Positions 49,553 through 58,456 of a DNA stretch of 64,000 nucleotides are shown in pieces. The translations under genes were made by a program, and so were the position numbers. The notes under the pieces are model-generated. The model was not told the origin of the DNA. It did not search any database and was given only the letters and a program-made list of their open reading frames with translations. This DNA is from Actinoalloteichus_B caeruleus (GTDB lineage Bacteria > Actinomycetota > Actinomycetes > Mycobacteriales > Pseudonocardiaceae), in assembly GCF_000718005.1 (NCBI RefSeq), contig NZ_JODV01000006.1; one strand, written 5' to 3'. Positions within the stretch are counted from its first letter, which is position 1. Every line of letters starts with the position of its first letter.

Positions 49553-51688
49553 GTGACCGCCAGCTCCGCACCCCCGAACGGCGCAGTCGATGGCTACCCC
49601 CGGGCACGTCGGCTCGATCTCGTCGACGACCTGCACGGCCGACCGGTCCCTGATCCCTACCGGTGGCTGGAACGGGGCGACTCCCCCGAGACGGAGTCCT
49701 GGCACCGCGAGCAGGACGAACTGACGCGGCGTCGCCTCGACGGACTTCCCGGCAGGGAGGCGCTCGACGCCCGCCTGACCGAGCTGACCTCGGCCGGTTC
49801 CGTCTCCGTTCCGACCTGGCGCGCCGGCCGCGCCTTCCTCACCCGGCGGGTTCCCGGGCAGGACCACGTCGTGCTCCACGTCCGGGAACGCGCCGACGAC
49901 GGATCCTGGCGGGAACGTCCACTCATCGACGTCGCGGAGATCGACCCGTCCGGTCGCACCACCCTGGACACCTGGTCGCCCAGCCTGGAGGGCGATCTGC
50001 TCGCGTACCAGCTGTCCGTTGGCGGCGACGAGCACTCCGTGCTGTTCGTGGTGGACGTGCGGACCGGCGAGCGGGTGGACGGCCCCATCGACCGGTGCCG
50101 CTACTCGGCCGTGGCCTGGCTACCGGGGGGCAAGGAGTTCTACTACGTCCGCCGCCTGCCGCCGGAACGGGTCCCCGCCGGTGAGGAGCAGTTCCACCGC
50201 AGGGTCCTGCGGCACGTCGTGGGCCAGGACAGCTCGGAGGACGAGGTCGTCCTCGGTGAGGGACTCGACCCGACGAACTACTACGGCGTGCGGGTGTGCC
50301 CGCGGGGCCGGTGGCTGCTGGTGACCGCGCGCCCGGGCACCGCCCCCCGCGATTCGGTGTGGATCGCGGACCTCCAGGCCGGCGGCACCCTGACCCAGCT
50401 GGTGGACCAGCGTGACGGGATCCGGGTCGACCCCTGGGTGGACCGGACCGGGGTTCTGGTGGTGCGCACGACCGACGGCGCGCCCCGCTGGCGGCTGTGC
50501 GTGGCCGACCCGGAACGGCCGGCGCGTGCCGAGTGGCGCGAGCTGGTCCCGGAGGAGCCCGACGCCGTCCTGGAAGGGGCGCGGTACCTGCCAGGTGGCC
50601 CGGAACACCCGTCCAGCCTGGTCGTGCTCCGTTCACGTCATGCCAGGTCGGAACTGTCGCTGCACCACCCCACGACGGGTGAGCCGCTCGGAGACGTGCC
50701 GCTGCCCGGGCCGGGAGCGGTCACCGGCCTCTCCACCGTCGACGACCAGACGGGGCACGACGAGGACCGCATCTGGATCGGGTGGACGGACTTCGTCACG
50801 CCGCCGGGAGTGCTGGAGCACTCGGTGCTCACCGGGCCAGCCGGGCTGGTGAGTCCGGCACCGGGAGCGGTGCGGCCCCCCGAGGTGCGCACGGACCAGA
50901 TCTCGTACCACTCGGCCGACGGGCAGCTCGTGCGCATGTTCGTCGTCTCCCCGGCGGGCGTGCCGGACCGCCCTCGTCCCACGCTGCTGACGGGCTACGG
51001 CGGGTTCTCGGTCAGCCGGCGCCCCGGCTACTCGTCGGCGGCACTGGCGTGGGTGGCCGCCGGTGGCGTGTGGGTCGTCGCCTCCCTGCGCGGGGGTGGT
51101 GAGGAGGGCGAGGACTGGCACCGCGCCGGGATGCGCCAGCACAAGCAGCGGGTGTTCGACGACTTCCACGCGGCGGCGGAACACCTCGTGGCCCAGGGCT
51201 GGACCACGCCCGAGCAGCTCGCGATCATGGGCGGGTCCAACGGCGGTCTGCTCGTGGGCGCGGCGCTGACCCAGCGGCCCGAGTTGTACCGGGCGGTGGT
51301 GTGCTCGGCCCCCCTGTTGGACATGGTGCGCTACGAGCACTTCCTGCTCGGCCGCACGTGGAACGACGAGTACGGGAGCGCCGAGGTCCCGGAGGAGCTG
51401 GACTGGTTGCTGGCCTACTCCCCCTACCACCACGTGGTCTCCGGGGCGAGGTACCCCTCCGTGCTGTTCACGGTCTTCGACTCCGACACCAGGGTGGATC
51501 CCTGCCACGCCAGGAAGATGTGCGCGGCCCTCCAGCACGCGACCTCGGGTGAGCCGGCGGAGCGCCCGGTGTTGCTCCGCCGCGAGACCGAGGTCGGGCA
51601 CGGCGCGAGGTCGGTGTCGCGGTCGGTGGCGTTGTCCGTGGACCAGCTCGCCTTCCTCGCGGAGGCCACCGGTCTGGATCTCGGCTGA
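49553..51688 (+). CDS. S9A prolyl oligopeptidase family protein
   Basis: A 711-aa serine peptidase. Residues 70-420 form the seven-bladed beta-propeller that gates the active site, starting after DPYRWLERGDSPET. The C-terminal alpha/beta-hydrolase domain has TGYGGFSVSRRPGYS, the nucleophile Ser562 in GGSNGGLLVGA, an Asp in VFDSDTRVDP and the His in EVGHGARSVS. Such enzymes cleave short peptides after proline (or basic residues in oligopeptidase B relatives). No signal peptide is visible, so it is cytosolic. It heads a region rich in peptide-handling genes. Confidence 0.92.
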   Translation: MTASSAPPNGAVDGYPRARRLDLVDDLHGRPVPDPYRWLERGDSPETESWHREQDELTRRRLDGLPGREALDARLTELTSAGSVSVPTWRAGRAFLTRRVPGQDHVVLHVRERADDGSWRERPLIDVAEIDPSGRTTLDTWSPSLEGDLLAYQLSVGGDEHSVLFVVDVRTGERVDGPIDRCRYSAVAWLPGGKEFYYVRRLPPERVPAGEEQFHRRVLRHVVGQDSSEDEVVLGEGLDPTNYYGVRVCPRGRWLLVTARPGTAPRDSVWIADLQAGGTLTQLVDQRDGIRVDPWVDRTGVLVVRTTDGAPRWRLCVADPERPARAEWRELVPEEPDAVLEGARYLPGGPEHPSSLVVLRSRHARSELSLHHPTTGEPLGDVPLPGPGAVTGLSTVDDQTGHDEDRIWIGWTDFVTPPGVLEHSVLTGPAGLVSPAPGAVRPPEVRTDQISYHSADGQLVRMFVVSPAGVPDRPRPTLLTGYGGFSVSRRPGYSSAALAWVAAGGVWVVASLRGGGEEGEDWHRAGMRQHKQRVFDDFHAAAEHLVAQGWTTPEQLAIMGGSNGGLLVGAALTQRPELYRAVVCSAPLLDMVRYEHFLLGRTWNDEYGSAEVPEELDWLLAYSPYHHVVSGARYPSVLFTVFDSDTRVDPCHARKMCAALQHATSGEPAERPVLLRRETEVGHGARSVSRSVALSVDQLAFLAEATGLDLG

Positions 51689-51719
51689 CGGCCGCGCCGG
51701 TCCGGGCCCCGCACCCCGC

Positions 51720-53006
51720 TCAGCGTCGTCGTCGGCCGCCGACCCAGCGCCGACCGGCCCAGCTGAGGACGCCGAGGCCGAGTGCCGCGATCCCGGCCAG
51801 GACCGAACCCGCGGGCAGGGTGACGGCGAGGACCAGGCAACCGAGCAGGCCCGTCGCGGGCACGACTCGCGGCGGGCGGTGTTCCTCGCGGGACAGGGTC
51901 CACGCGGCGACGTTGGCGATGGCGTAGTAGACGAGCACCGCGAACGAGGAGAACCCGATGGCGTCGCGCAGGTCCACGAGGCTCACCAGGACCGCGACGA
52001 CCAGCCCGACCGCGACCTCCGCGCGGTGCGGGCCTCCGAAGCGGGGGTGCACCGCTGCCAGCCGGCGGGGCAGGTGCCCATCCCTGGCCATCGCGAACAC
52101 GGTGCGGGAGACGCCCAGGACCAGGGCGAGCAGCGCCCCGAGCGCGGCCGCGGCCGCCCCCACCCGGACCAGCGGGGTGAGGGAGGGCACGTCGCTGGCG
52201 GCGACCACGGTGGCGAGGGGGTCGGGGGCGGCGGCCAGCTCCGCCGGTCCCACCGCGGCCAGGGCGGCACCGGCGACCGCGACGTACACCAGGAGGGTGA
52301 GGCCAAGCGCCACGGCGACCGCGCGGGGGATGGTCCGGCTCGGGTCGCGCACCTCCTCCCCCAGGGTCGCCACCCGCGCGTAACCGGCGAAGGCGAAGAA
52401 CAGCAGACCGGCGGCCTGGAGCACGCCTGCTCCGCCGGTGCCGGCGGGTGGGGCCAGGCGGGCGGCGTCCGCGCCGTCCGAGGTCAGGGCGAGAACGACC
52501 ACCAGGGTGAGCACCGCCAGGGTGATGGCGACGAGTGCCCTCGTCAGCGCCGCTGACTTCCGCACTCCCCGGTAGTTCAGCGCGGTCAGCGCGAGCACGA
52601 CCCCCACGGCGAGTGCCGTGCGGCCTGGGCCGCTCGCGGCGGGGAGCAGGTAGGCGGCGGCGGTGAGCGCCATGGCGGCGCAGGAGGCCGTCTTGCCCAC
52701 CACGAAGCCCCAGCCGGCCAGGTGTCCCCAGAACGGCCCGAGCCGCTCCCGCCCGTAGACGTACGCGCCGCCGGACTCGGGGTGGCGTGCGGCCAGCCTG
52801 GCGGAGGAGATCGCGTTGCAGCAGGCCACGAGGGCCGCGACAGCCAACGCGGGCAGCAGGTTGGCACCGGCGACCTGGGCCGAGGGGGCGAGGACCGCGA
52901 AGACCCCGGCGCCCAGCATCGCCCCGAGGCCGACGACCACGGCTCCCCCGGTCCCCAGCTGCCGCGACAGCCGGTCGGCGGCACCGTCCCCGGACACGCT
53001 GTTCAC
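51720..53006 (-). CDS. APC-superfamily amino-acid permease
   Basis: A 428-aa integral membrane protein with about 12 hydrophobic segments. The first carries GLGAMLGAGVFAVLAPSA, the unwound glycine-rich substrate motif of the APC fold. FFAFAGYARVATLGEEVRDP is the other signature (TM6 and following loop). Substrate is probably an amino acid or amine, but specificity cannot be read. I chose GTG 53006, which has GGGGAGGT upstream; the longer frame runs through His/Gly-rich non-membrane sequence. Confidence 0.9.
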   Translation of the reverse strand: MNSVSGDGAADRLSRQLGTGGAVVVGLGAMLGAGVFAVLAPSAQVAGANLLPALAVAALVACCNAISSARLAARHPESGGAYVYGRERLGPFWGHLAGWGFVVGKTASCAAMALTAAAYLLPAASGPGRTALAVGVVLALTALNYRGVRKSAALTRALVAITLAVLTLVVVLALTSDGADAARLAPPAGTGGAGVLQAAGLLFFAFAGYARVATLGEEVRDPSRTIPRAVAVALGLTLLVYVAVAGAALAAVGPAELAAAPDPLATVVAASDVPSLTPLVRVGAAAAALGALLALVLGVSRTVFAMARDGHLPRRLAAVHPRFGGPHRAEVAVGLVVAVLVSLVDLRDAIGFSSFAVLVYYAIANVAAWTLSREEHRPPRVVPATGLLGCLVLAVTLPAGSVLAGIAALGLGVLSWAGRRWVGGRRRR

Positions 53007-53400
53007 CCCTGGACCTCCCCGCGTCGATGGTCGACCCACGAGCTTGGCGCGGCCACGTGAACGTGGGGGCACCAGGAGGTGACGGAGGAGGTGGTGGTGG
53101 TCGGCGACGGGACGGCTCCATCCTGGGCACCAGCCCGTCACCGTCGGTGACGACGGCTGGTGCTCTCGCTGTCCGTGTGCCCGCCGTCGCCCTCGGCGAC
53201 GGGTTCCTCATGGCCCACCGCTCGATGGGCCGCGGCCAGCCGCCCGACGCGAGGGCTGTACCGGTGCAGGTCCCGTGACCAGGCCGGGAGTCGTGGGGTG
53301 ACCGCGCCTCGGCGCCGAGGTGGTCCAGCCGCTCCCAGCTGGACGGGTGACAGTGGGACGTCATCCAGATTTCGTTCGCGTGTTTCCCGGGCTTCTTGTC

Positions 53401-53429
53401 TTGACAACAAGCCGTAGCGGGCCTGTTAT
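53401..53429 (+). promoter_or_regulatory. Promoter of the iclR-type gene
   Basis: TTGACA (53401-53406), a 17-bp spacer and TGTTAT (53424-53429) make a near-consensus housekeeping promoter. Transcription would start near 53436, so the ATG at 53441 is too close and the downstream ATG 53489 is favoured. The gap 53007-53488 contains no other gene. Confidence 0.75.
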
Positions 53430-53449
53430 GGGTGACATAAATGAAACGC

Positions 53450-53468
53450 CGTTGCGATTATCGCAACG
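53450..53468. promoter_or_regulatory. Inverted repeat, candidate IclR operator
   Basis: CGTTGCGA, TTA, TCGCAACG: a perfect 8-bp inverted repeat placed just after the predicted transcription start of the iclR-type gene. The size and symmetry suit an IclR-family dimer. Binding here would block transcription of the regulator itself, giving autoregulation. Confidence 0.65.
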
Positions 53469-53488
53469 ATTCCTCCCTCGGAGCGTTC

Positions 53489-54280
53489 ATGTCGTCGTCC
53501 TCCCGCGCCCCCAGCGGCGTATTACAGACCGCGGACCGCGCGCTGCTGGTGCTCGCCGCGTTCACCGAGCGGGAACCCGAGCACGGGGTCTCCGACCTCG
53601 CGCGGCGCCTCGACCTGGACAAGTCCCAGGTTCAGCGCCTGATGGCGACCCTGGCGCGACGGGACTTCCTGGTCGCCGACCCGAGGACCCGGCGTTACCG
53701 CCTCGGGCCGGCGCTGGTCGGCCTGGGCCGGCTGGCCGAGCGTGGCGACGGCATCAGCACGGTGGTCCGCCCGATCCTGCTCGACCTGTCCGAGACGACA
53801 GGGGAGAGCACGGTCTTCAACGTCGCCGACGGGGGCCGCTACCGGTGCTCGGTGGCCGTGGACCAGCCAGGCCCGTTCCGGTACACCTCGGCGGTCGGCC
53901 AGCTCTTCCCCGGGCACGGCGGGGCCAGCGGGCACGCGATCTTCGCCTTCTACCCGGAGGAGGAGATCCCGGCCCTCTTCGCACCCGAGCTCGAGGGAGC
54001 GACCGACGCGACGATCGGCACCCGCGCCGAGCTGCGACGGCGCTACGCCGAGGTGCGGGAGCGCGGTTACGCGGTCTCGTTCGGAGAACACGACGCCCGG
54101 GTCGTCGGGGTCGCCGCTCCGGTGTTCGCCCACGGGACCGTCCTCGGCTCGGTCGCCGTCGTCGGCGCCGCCGCGCACCTGCGCCCCCAACTCGACGCGA
54201 TCGCCGAACGGGTCGTCGCAGCCGCCGACGCGCTCACCCAGCGTTTCGGTTCCCCACCCGGAGCCCCCCAACCCGACTGA
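53489..54280 (+). CDS. IclR-family transcriptional regulator
   Basis: A 263-aa regulator. The winged helix-turn-helix reads GVSDLARRLDLDKSQVQRLMATL, then FLVADPRTRRYRLGPALVGLG. The effector domain has LDLSETTGESTVFNVAD, LFPGHGGASGHAIFAF, ARVVGVAAPVF and SVAVVGAAAHLRP. Start at ATG 53489 follows from the promoter position. Standing directly upstream of a transporter-peptidase operon on the same strand, it is the probable controller of peptide-derived substrate use, but the inducer is unknown. Confidence 0.92.
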   Translation: MSSSSRAPSGVLQTADRALLVLAAFTEREPEHGVSDLARRLDLDKSQVQRLMATLARRDFLVADPRTRRYRLGPALVGLGRLAERGDGISTVVRPILLDLSETTGESTVFNVADGGRYRCSVAVDQPGPFRYTSAVGQLFPGHGGASGHAIFAFYPEEEIPALFAPELEGATDATIGTRAELRRRYAEVRERGYAVSFGEHDARVVGVAAPVFAHGTVLGSVAVVGAAAHLRPQLDAIAERVVAAADALTQRFGSPPGAPQPD

Positions 54281-54303
54281 TCCGCAGTCGGGTTGGGGGC
54301 TCC
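54260..54303 (+). terminator. Terminator overlapping the end of the iclR-type gene
   Basis: GGAGCCCCCCAACCCGACTG pairs with CAGTCGGGTTGGGGGCTCC over 19 bp with a single bulged C; the loop is ATCCG. The left arm encodes the last residues of the regulator (GAPQPD). It separates the regulator from the transporter gene, so the latter needs readthrough or its own promoter. Confidence 0.85.
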
Positions 54304-54369
54304 GCTCCCGATCTGATCCCCACCCGAGCAGTGCCCGTCGCGGCGGCTCGTCCCAGAAAGGAAGCCGGT

Positions 54370-56013
54370 ATGTCTCGGACTCGGTCCACCCCGGCTCGTC
54401 CGCTCCACCACCCCACGGTGTTCGAGCCGCTGACGTTCGTGCTGATCGTCGCGCTCAGCGCCTTCGGGGCGCTGATCGGCCTGCACCTCATCACCACGCT
54501 GGGCATCTCGGCGAACACCTCGGTCATCGGCGCGCTGCTCGCCATGCTGCTGGGCCGGGTGTCGATCCTGGGGCTCAGCAAGATGCGGAGCATCCACCGG
54601 CAGAACCTGACGCAGAGCGCGATCTCCGCCGCCACCTTCGCCGCCGCGAACGCACTGCTCACCCCGATCGCCATCCCCTTCGCCTTCGGGCGTCCCGACC
54701 TGGTGTGGCCGATGCTGATCGGTAGCGCCGCCGGACTGATGATCGACATCTGGGTGCTCTACCGGGCGTTCGACAGCGCCTTCCTCCCCGCCACCGGCAC
54801 CTGGCCGCCCGGCGTCGCCGCCGCCGAGACCATCCTCGCCGGCGACCGGGGCGGCCGGCGGGCGCTGATCCTCGCCGGTGGCGCCGTGGTCGGTGTCGTC
54901 GGCGCCTTCGCGGGGCTGGCGATGTCCGCCGCCGGTGTCGCCCTCATCGGGAACATGTGGGCGCTGCTGATGTTCGGTGTCGGGCTGTTCGTCAACCAGT
55001 ACGGACCCGGCCTGTTCGACGTCGACCTGACCGCGCTCTACATCCCGCACGGCGTCATGATCGGCGCCGGTCTGGTCGCCCTCGGGCAGGCGATCCACCT
55101 GTTGGTGGGACGTCGTTCCGCCAAGGCGGCAGCCCGGGCAGCGGCCACCGCGTCCAAGGCCGGCCAGCCGGCCGTCGAGGAGGTCGAGCCCGGCCGTCCC
55201 ACGGTGGACCCGGCCCGCCTGCGCCGGGCCTTCGGGGAGGGCTTCGTGCTCTTCGTGCTGGGCGCGGTGCTGCTGGCCGTGCTCTCGGGGCTGTGGGCGG
55301 ACATGAGCCCGATGGCGCTCATCGGCTGGGTCCTCTTCGCCGGCTTCGCCGCCCTGGTCCACGAGATCATCGTGGGCCTGGCCGCCATGCACGCCGGCTG
55401 GTTCCCCGCCTTCGCCGTCACGTTGATCTTCCTGGTCTTCGGCCTCCTCGTGGGGATTCCCACCGTGCCCCTGGTGCTGCTGACCGCCTACACGGCCACC
55501 ACCGGACCGGCGTTCGCCGACATGGGCTACGACCTCAAGGCCGGGTGGATGCTCCGCCGCGAGGAGCAGAACACCGCCTTCGAGCTGGCGGGCCGCCGCC
55601 AGCAGTACCTCGCCTCGGCCATCGGCTGCCTCGTCGCGCTGGGCATGGTCGCGCTGCTGTGGCGGTCCTTCCTCGAAGGCGGGAGCATCCCGCCGGTCGC
55701 CACGGTCTACGCCGACACCATCAAGGCCGGTCTCGGCGCGGACGGCGTGCTGACGAACATGCTGATCTGGGCGGTGCCCGGCGCGCTGATCCAGCTCATC
55801 GGCGGCTCCCGCCGGCAGATGGGCGTCCTGCTCGCCACCGGCCTGCTGGTCGGCAGCGTCAACGCGTGCTGGCTGGTCTTCGCCGCCTTGCTCGGACGGG
55901 TGATCTACCGCCGGGTTCGCGGCGCCGCCGCCGACCAGGAACTGTCCCTCGTCGGCGCCGGCCTGATCGCCGGGGACTCGGTGGCCGCCACCGCACAGGT
56001 CCTGCGGTCCTGA
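54370..56013 (+). CDS. OPT-family oligopeptide transporter
   Basis: A 547-aa membrane protein with more than a dozen hydrophobic segments. LTFVLIVALSAFGALIGLHL opens the first, and NTSVIGALLAMLLGRV, GTWPPGVAAAETI and NQYGPGLFDVDLTALYIPHG are segments that fit the oligopeptide/YSL-type (OPT) transporter family. A charged cytoplasmic loop (about 245-285) splits the protein in two halves. ATG 54370 has AAAGGAAG upstream. It probably imports peptides for the hydrolases encoded next. Confidence 0.8.
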   Translation: MSRTRSTPARPLHHPTVFEPLTFVLIVALSAFGALIGLHLITTLGISANTSVIGALLAMLLGRVSILGLSKMRSIHRQNLTQSAISAATFAAANALLTPIAIPFAFGRPDLVWPMLIGSAAGLMIDIWVLYRAFDSAFLPATGTWPPGVAAAETILAGDRGGRRALILAGGAVVGVVGAFAGLAMSAAGVALIGNMWALLMFGVGLFVNQYGPGLFDVDLTALYIPHGVMIGAGLVALGQAIHLLVGRRSAKAAARAAATASKAGQPAVEEVEPGRPTVDPARLRRAFGEGFVLFVLGAVLLAVLSGLWADMSPMALIGWVLFAGFAALVHEIIVGLAAMHAGWFPAFAVTLIFLVFGLLVGIPTVPLVLLTAYTATTGPAFADMGYDLKAGWMLRREEQNTAFELAGRRQQYLASAIGCLVALGMVALLWRSFLEGGSIPPVATVYADTIKAGLGADGVLTNMLIWAVPGALIQLIGGSRRQMGVLLATGLLVGSVNACWLVFAALLGRVIYRRVRGAAADQELSLVGAGLIAGDSVAATAQVLRS

Positions 56014-56018
56014 TCCGT

Positions 56019-56045
56019 CCCGGGGGGCCGCACCGGCCCCCCGGG
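56019..56045 (+). terminator. Internal hairpin between transporter and peptidase genes
   Basis: CCCGGGGGGCCG and CGGCCCCCCGGG form a perfect 12-bp stem with a CAC loop, followed by TTGTT. It starts 6 bp after the transporter stop and likely lowers or ends transcription into the peptidase genes, or protects the upstream mRNA. Confidence 0.7.
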
Positions 56046-56102
56046 TTGTTCCAGAACACGACACCGAGCACGCCGGCAGGCGTGCACTGAGAGGAGCTCA
56101 CC

Positions 56103-57170
56103 GTGGAGGTCGTCAACCGGGTGGAGTCCCGGAGCGGGTATCTCAGCTACGAGGCCGCGCTGGGAGCGCGCAAGCTCGTCGAGGAGATCATGCTGGTCAA
56201 GCCCGGTGAGTCCGTGGTCATCACGGTCGACACCGCCGGCGACGACCGCGTCGCCGAGTTGACCGCGCAGGCCGTGCAGGCCGCTGGCGCCAGCCCCGTG
56301 GTGGTGCGGTACCCGACGAACCCGAGCTCGGCGATGGAGCCACCGTCGCCGGTGGCCGGCGCCATCGCCTCGGCCGACGTGTGGATCGAGTACGCGGTCG
56401 GCTACCTGATGCACAGCAACGCGTTCCGTCACGCGATGGAGACCGGCAAGCCCCGCTACGTCAACCTCACCGGCATGGACGTGGCGATGCTGGTCGACAC
56501 CGTGGGCCGGGTCGACTTCGCCGGCACGATGCGCCTGGGCAAGGCGCTGGTGCGCCTGCTGGAGCAGGCCGACGAGGTGCGGATCACCACCCCGGCCGGC
56601 ACCGACCTGACCGCCCGCAACGGGGATCGCCCGATCAACCTGCGGGGCAAGCCGGCCGAGCGCCCCGGCGAGACCATCATGCTGGCCGGGCAGATCTCCT
56701 GGAACCCGCTGGAGGAGACGCAGCAGGGAGTCCTCGTCTTCGACGGCGCCGTGTGGCCGCCCGACGAGCTGGGCCTGCTCCGCACCCCGGTGCGGATGCC
56801 CGTCAAGGACGGCGTCGTCACCGGCATCGAGGGCGACGCCGACGCCACGGTGTTCCGCCGCTGGATGGAGGGCCTGGACGACCCGAACATGTTCCGGATC
56901 GCCCACTGGTCGCTGGGCTTCAACCCCGGAGTGCTGCGCCCGACCGGCCGCATCGTCGAGGACGAGCGCGTGTTCGGGTGCGTCGAGCTGGGGCTGGGCA
57001 CGAAGGGCGCGTGGATCGGCGGCGAGCCCTGGGTGGCGGCGGCCCACACTGACGGCAGCCTGCTCAACCCCTCCATCTACCTCGATGGGGAGGCCATCGA
57101 GATCGACGGTCGTTACGTGCACCCCGAGTTGGTGGAGATCTGCCGCGAGCTCGGCGTGTCAGGGTACTGA
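56103..57170 (+). CDS. M29-type aminopeptidase-like protein
   Basis: A 355-aa protein similar to thermophilic aminopeptidase T (M29) relatives. It has VKPGESVVITVDTAGDDRVA, VWIEYAVGYLMHSNAFRHA, RITTPAGTDLTARNGDRPIN, a C-terminal WSLGFNPGVLRPTGRIVEDE and ELGLGTKG, where the metal-binding Glu and His residues of the family lie. GAGAGGAGCTCACC precedes the GTG start. It follows the OPT transporter and is 2 bp from the next hydrolase, so both probably degrade imported peptides. Confidence 0.8.
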   Translation: MEVVNRVESRSGYLSYEAALGARKLVEEIMLVKPGESVVITVDTAGDDRVAELTAQAVQAAGASPVVVRYPTNPSSAMEPPSPVAGAIASADVWIEYAVGYLMHSNAFRHAMETGKPRYVNLTGMDVAMLVDTVGRVDFAGTMRLGKALVRLLEQADEVRITTPAGTDLTARNGDRPINLRGKPAERPGETIMLAGQISWNPLEETQQGVLVFDGAVWPPDELGLLRTPVRMPVKDGVVTGIEGDADATVFRRWMEGLDDPNMFRIAHWSLGFNPGVLRPTGRIVEDERVFGCVELGLGTKGAWIGGEPWVAAAHTDGSLLNPSIYLDGEAIEIDGRYVHPELVEICRELGVSGY

Positions 57171-57172
57171 GC

Positions 57173-58456
57173 ATGCGCGTGAACGAGTACCGCCAAGCAG
57201 GCATGGTCATCACCGAACACGTGGTCGAGTCCCCCCTCGACCACCGGGACCCCGCGCGGGGCTCGATCGAGGTGTTCGCCAGGGAGGTCGTCTCCTCGGC
57301 GAACGCCGGGCGGGACCTGCCCAGGCTGCTGTGGCTCCAGGGAGGTCCCGGCAACCGGGCACAGCGGCCCACCGCCCCGAGCACCTGGCTCGGCAGGGCG
57401 CTGCGCGACTACCGGGTGGTGCTCCTCGACCAGCGGGGCACCGGGCTGTCCACTCCCGCCAACCGGCGCACCCTGGCGGAGGTGGGTGGCCCCGAGGCCC
57501 AGGCGGACTACCTGTCGCTGTTCCGGGCCGACTCGATCGTCGGTGACGCCGAGGTGCTGCGCCGGCACCTCGGGGGTGACGAACCGTGGAGCGTGCTCGG
57601 CCAGAGCTTCGGCGGGTTCGTCACCCTCAGCTACCTGTCGTTCGCACCGGAGGGACTGCGGGAGGCGTTCGTCACCGGCGGGTTGCCCCCGCTGGCCGGG
57701 ACGGCCGACGACGTGTACCGGCTCACCTACGACCGGACAGTCGAGCAGAACGAGCTCTACTTCGCCCGGCACCCCGCTGACCGGGAACTGGTCCGGCGGG
57801 TCGTCGACGTCCTCTCCGCCGGGGAGACCCGGCTGCCGACGGGGGAGGTCCTGACCCCTCGGCGGTTCCAGACGGCGGGCATCCAGCTCGGGACGAGGTC
57901 GGGCTTCGACTCCCTGCACTTCCTGTTGGAGCAGGCCTTCGCCGGCTCGCCGGGTCGGGACCGGCTGGGTGACACGTTCCTCGCCGAGTTGGGCGCCGCG
58001 TTGTCCTTCGCGGCGAACCCGCTGTACGCGGTGCTGCACGAGCCGATCTACAACCAGGGGACGGCCTCGTCGTGGGCGGCCGAACGCGAGTACCAGCGCC
58101 GGCCGGAGTTCGCGGTGGACGCGGAGGACTTCCTGTTCACCGGGGAGATGATCTACCCGCTGCACTTCGCTGAGGTGCCCGCGTTGACGCCGCTGCGGGA
58201 GACGGCCGAACTGCTGGCCTCCCGCACGGACTGGCCGGCGCTGTACGACCCGGCGCGGCTGGCGGCGAACGAGGTGCCGGCGTTCGCCGCCGTGTACTAC
58301 GACGACATGTTCGTGGCCCGGGAGCACTCGTTGGCGACGGCGTCGGCGGTGCGCGGTCTGCGACCGTGGATCACCAACGACTACGCCCACGACGGCGTCC
58401 GCGCCGACGCGGCGGTCCTGGACCGGTTGCTGGCGATGGCTGGCGGACTGTCGTGA
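57173..58456 (+). CDS. Proline iminopeptidase-type alpha/beta-hydrolase (S33)
   Basis: A 427-aa S33-family peptidase. LLWLQGGPGNRAQRP is the oxyanion HGGPG-like motif, VVLLDQRGTGLSTPAN the DQRGxGxS motif, and the nucleophile Ser is in VLGQSFGGFVTLSY. The late Asp lies near YYDDMFV and His in ITNDYAHDGVR. Family members release N-terminal proline from peptides. The ATG at 57173 is two bases from the M29 stop, and the stop overlaps the AroM-like gene. Confidence 0.92.
   Translation: MRVNEYRQAGMVITEHVVESPLDHRDPARGSIEVFAREVVSSANAGRDLPRLLWLQGGPGNRAQRPTAPSTWLGRALRDYRVVLLDQRGTGLSTPANRRTLAEVGGPEAQADYLSLFRADSIVGDAEVLRRHLGGDEPWSVLGQSFGGFVTLSYLSFAPEGLREAFVTGGLPPLAGTADDVYRLTYDRTVEQNELYFARHPADRELVRRVVDVLSAGETRLPTGEVLTPRRFQTAGIQLGTRSGFDSLHFLLEQAFAGSPGRDRLGDTFLAELGAALSFAANPLYAVLHEPIYNQGTASSWAAEREYQRRPEFAVDAEDFLFTGEMIYPLHFAEVPALTPLRETAELLASRTDWPALYDPARLAANEVPAFAAVYYDDMFVAREHSLATASAVRGLRPWITNDYAHDGVRADAAVLDRLLAMAGGLS

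Noticed and set aside
53160..53417. ORFs in the permease-iclR gap
   Set aside because: Residue composition is arbitrary and no ribosome sites are present; the gap is explained by promoters.
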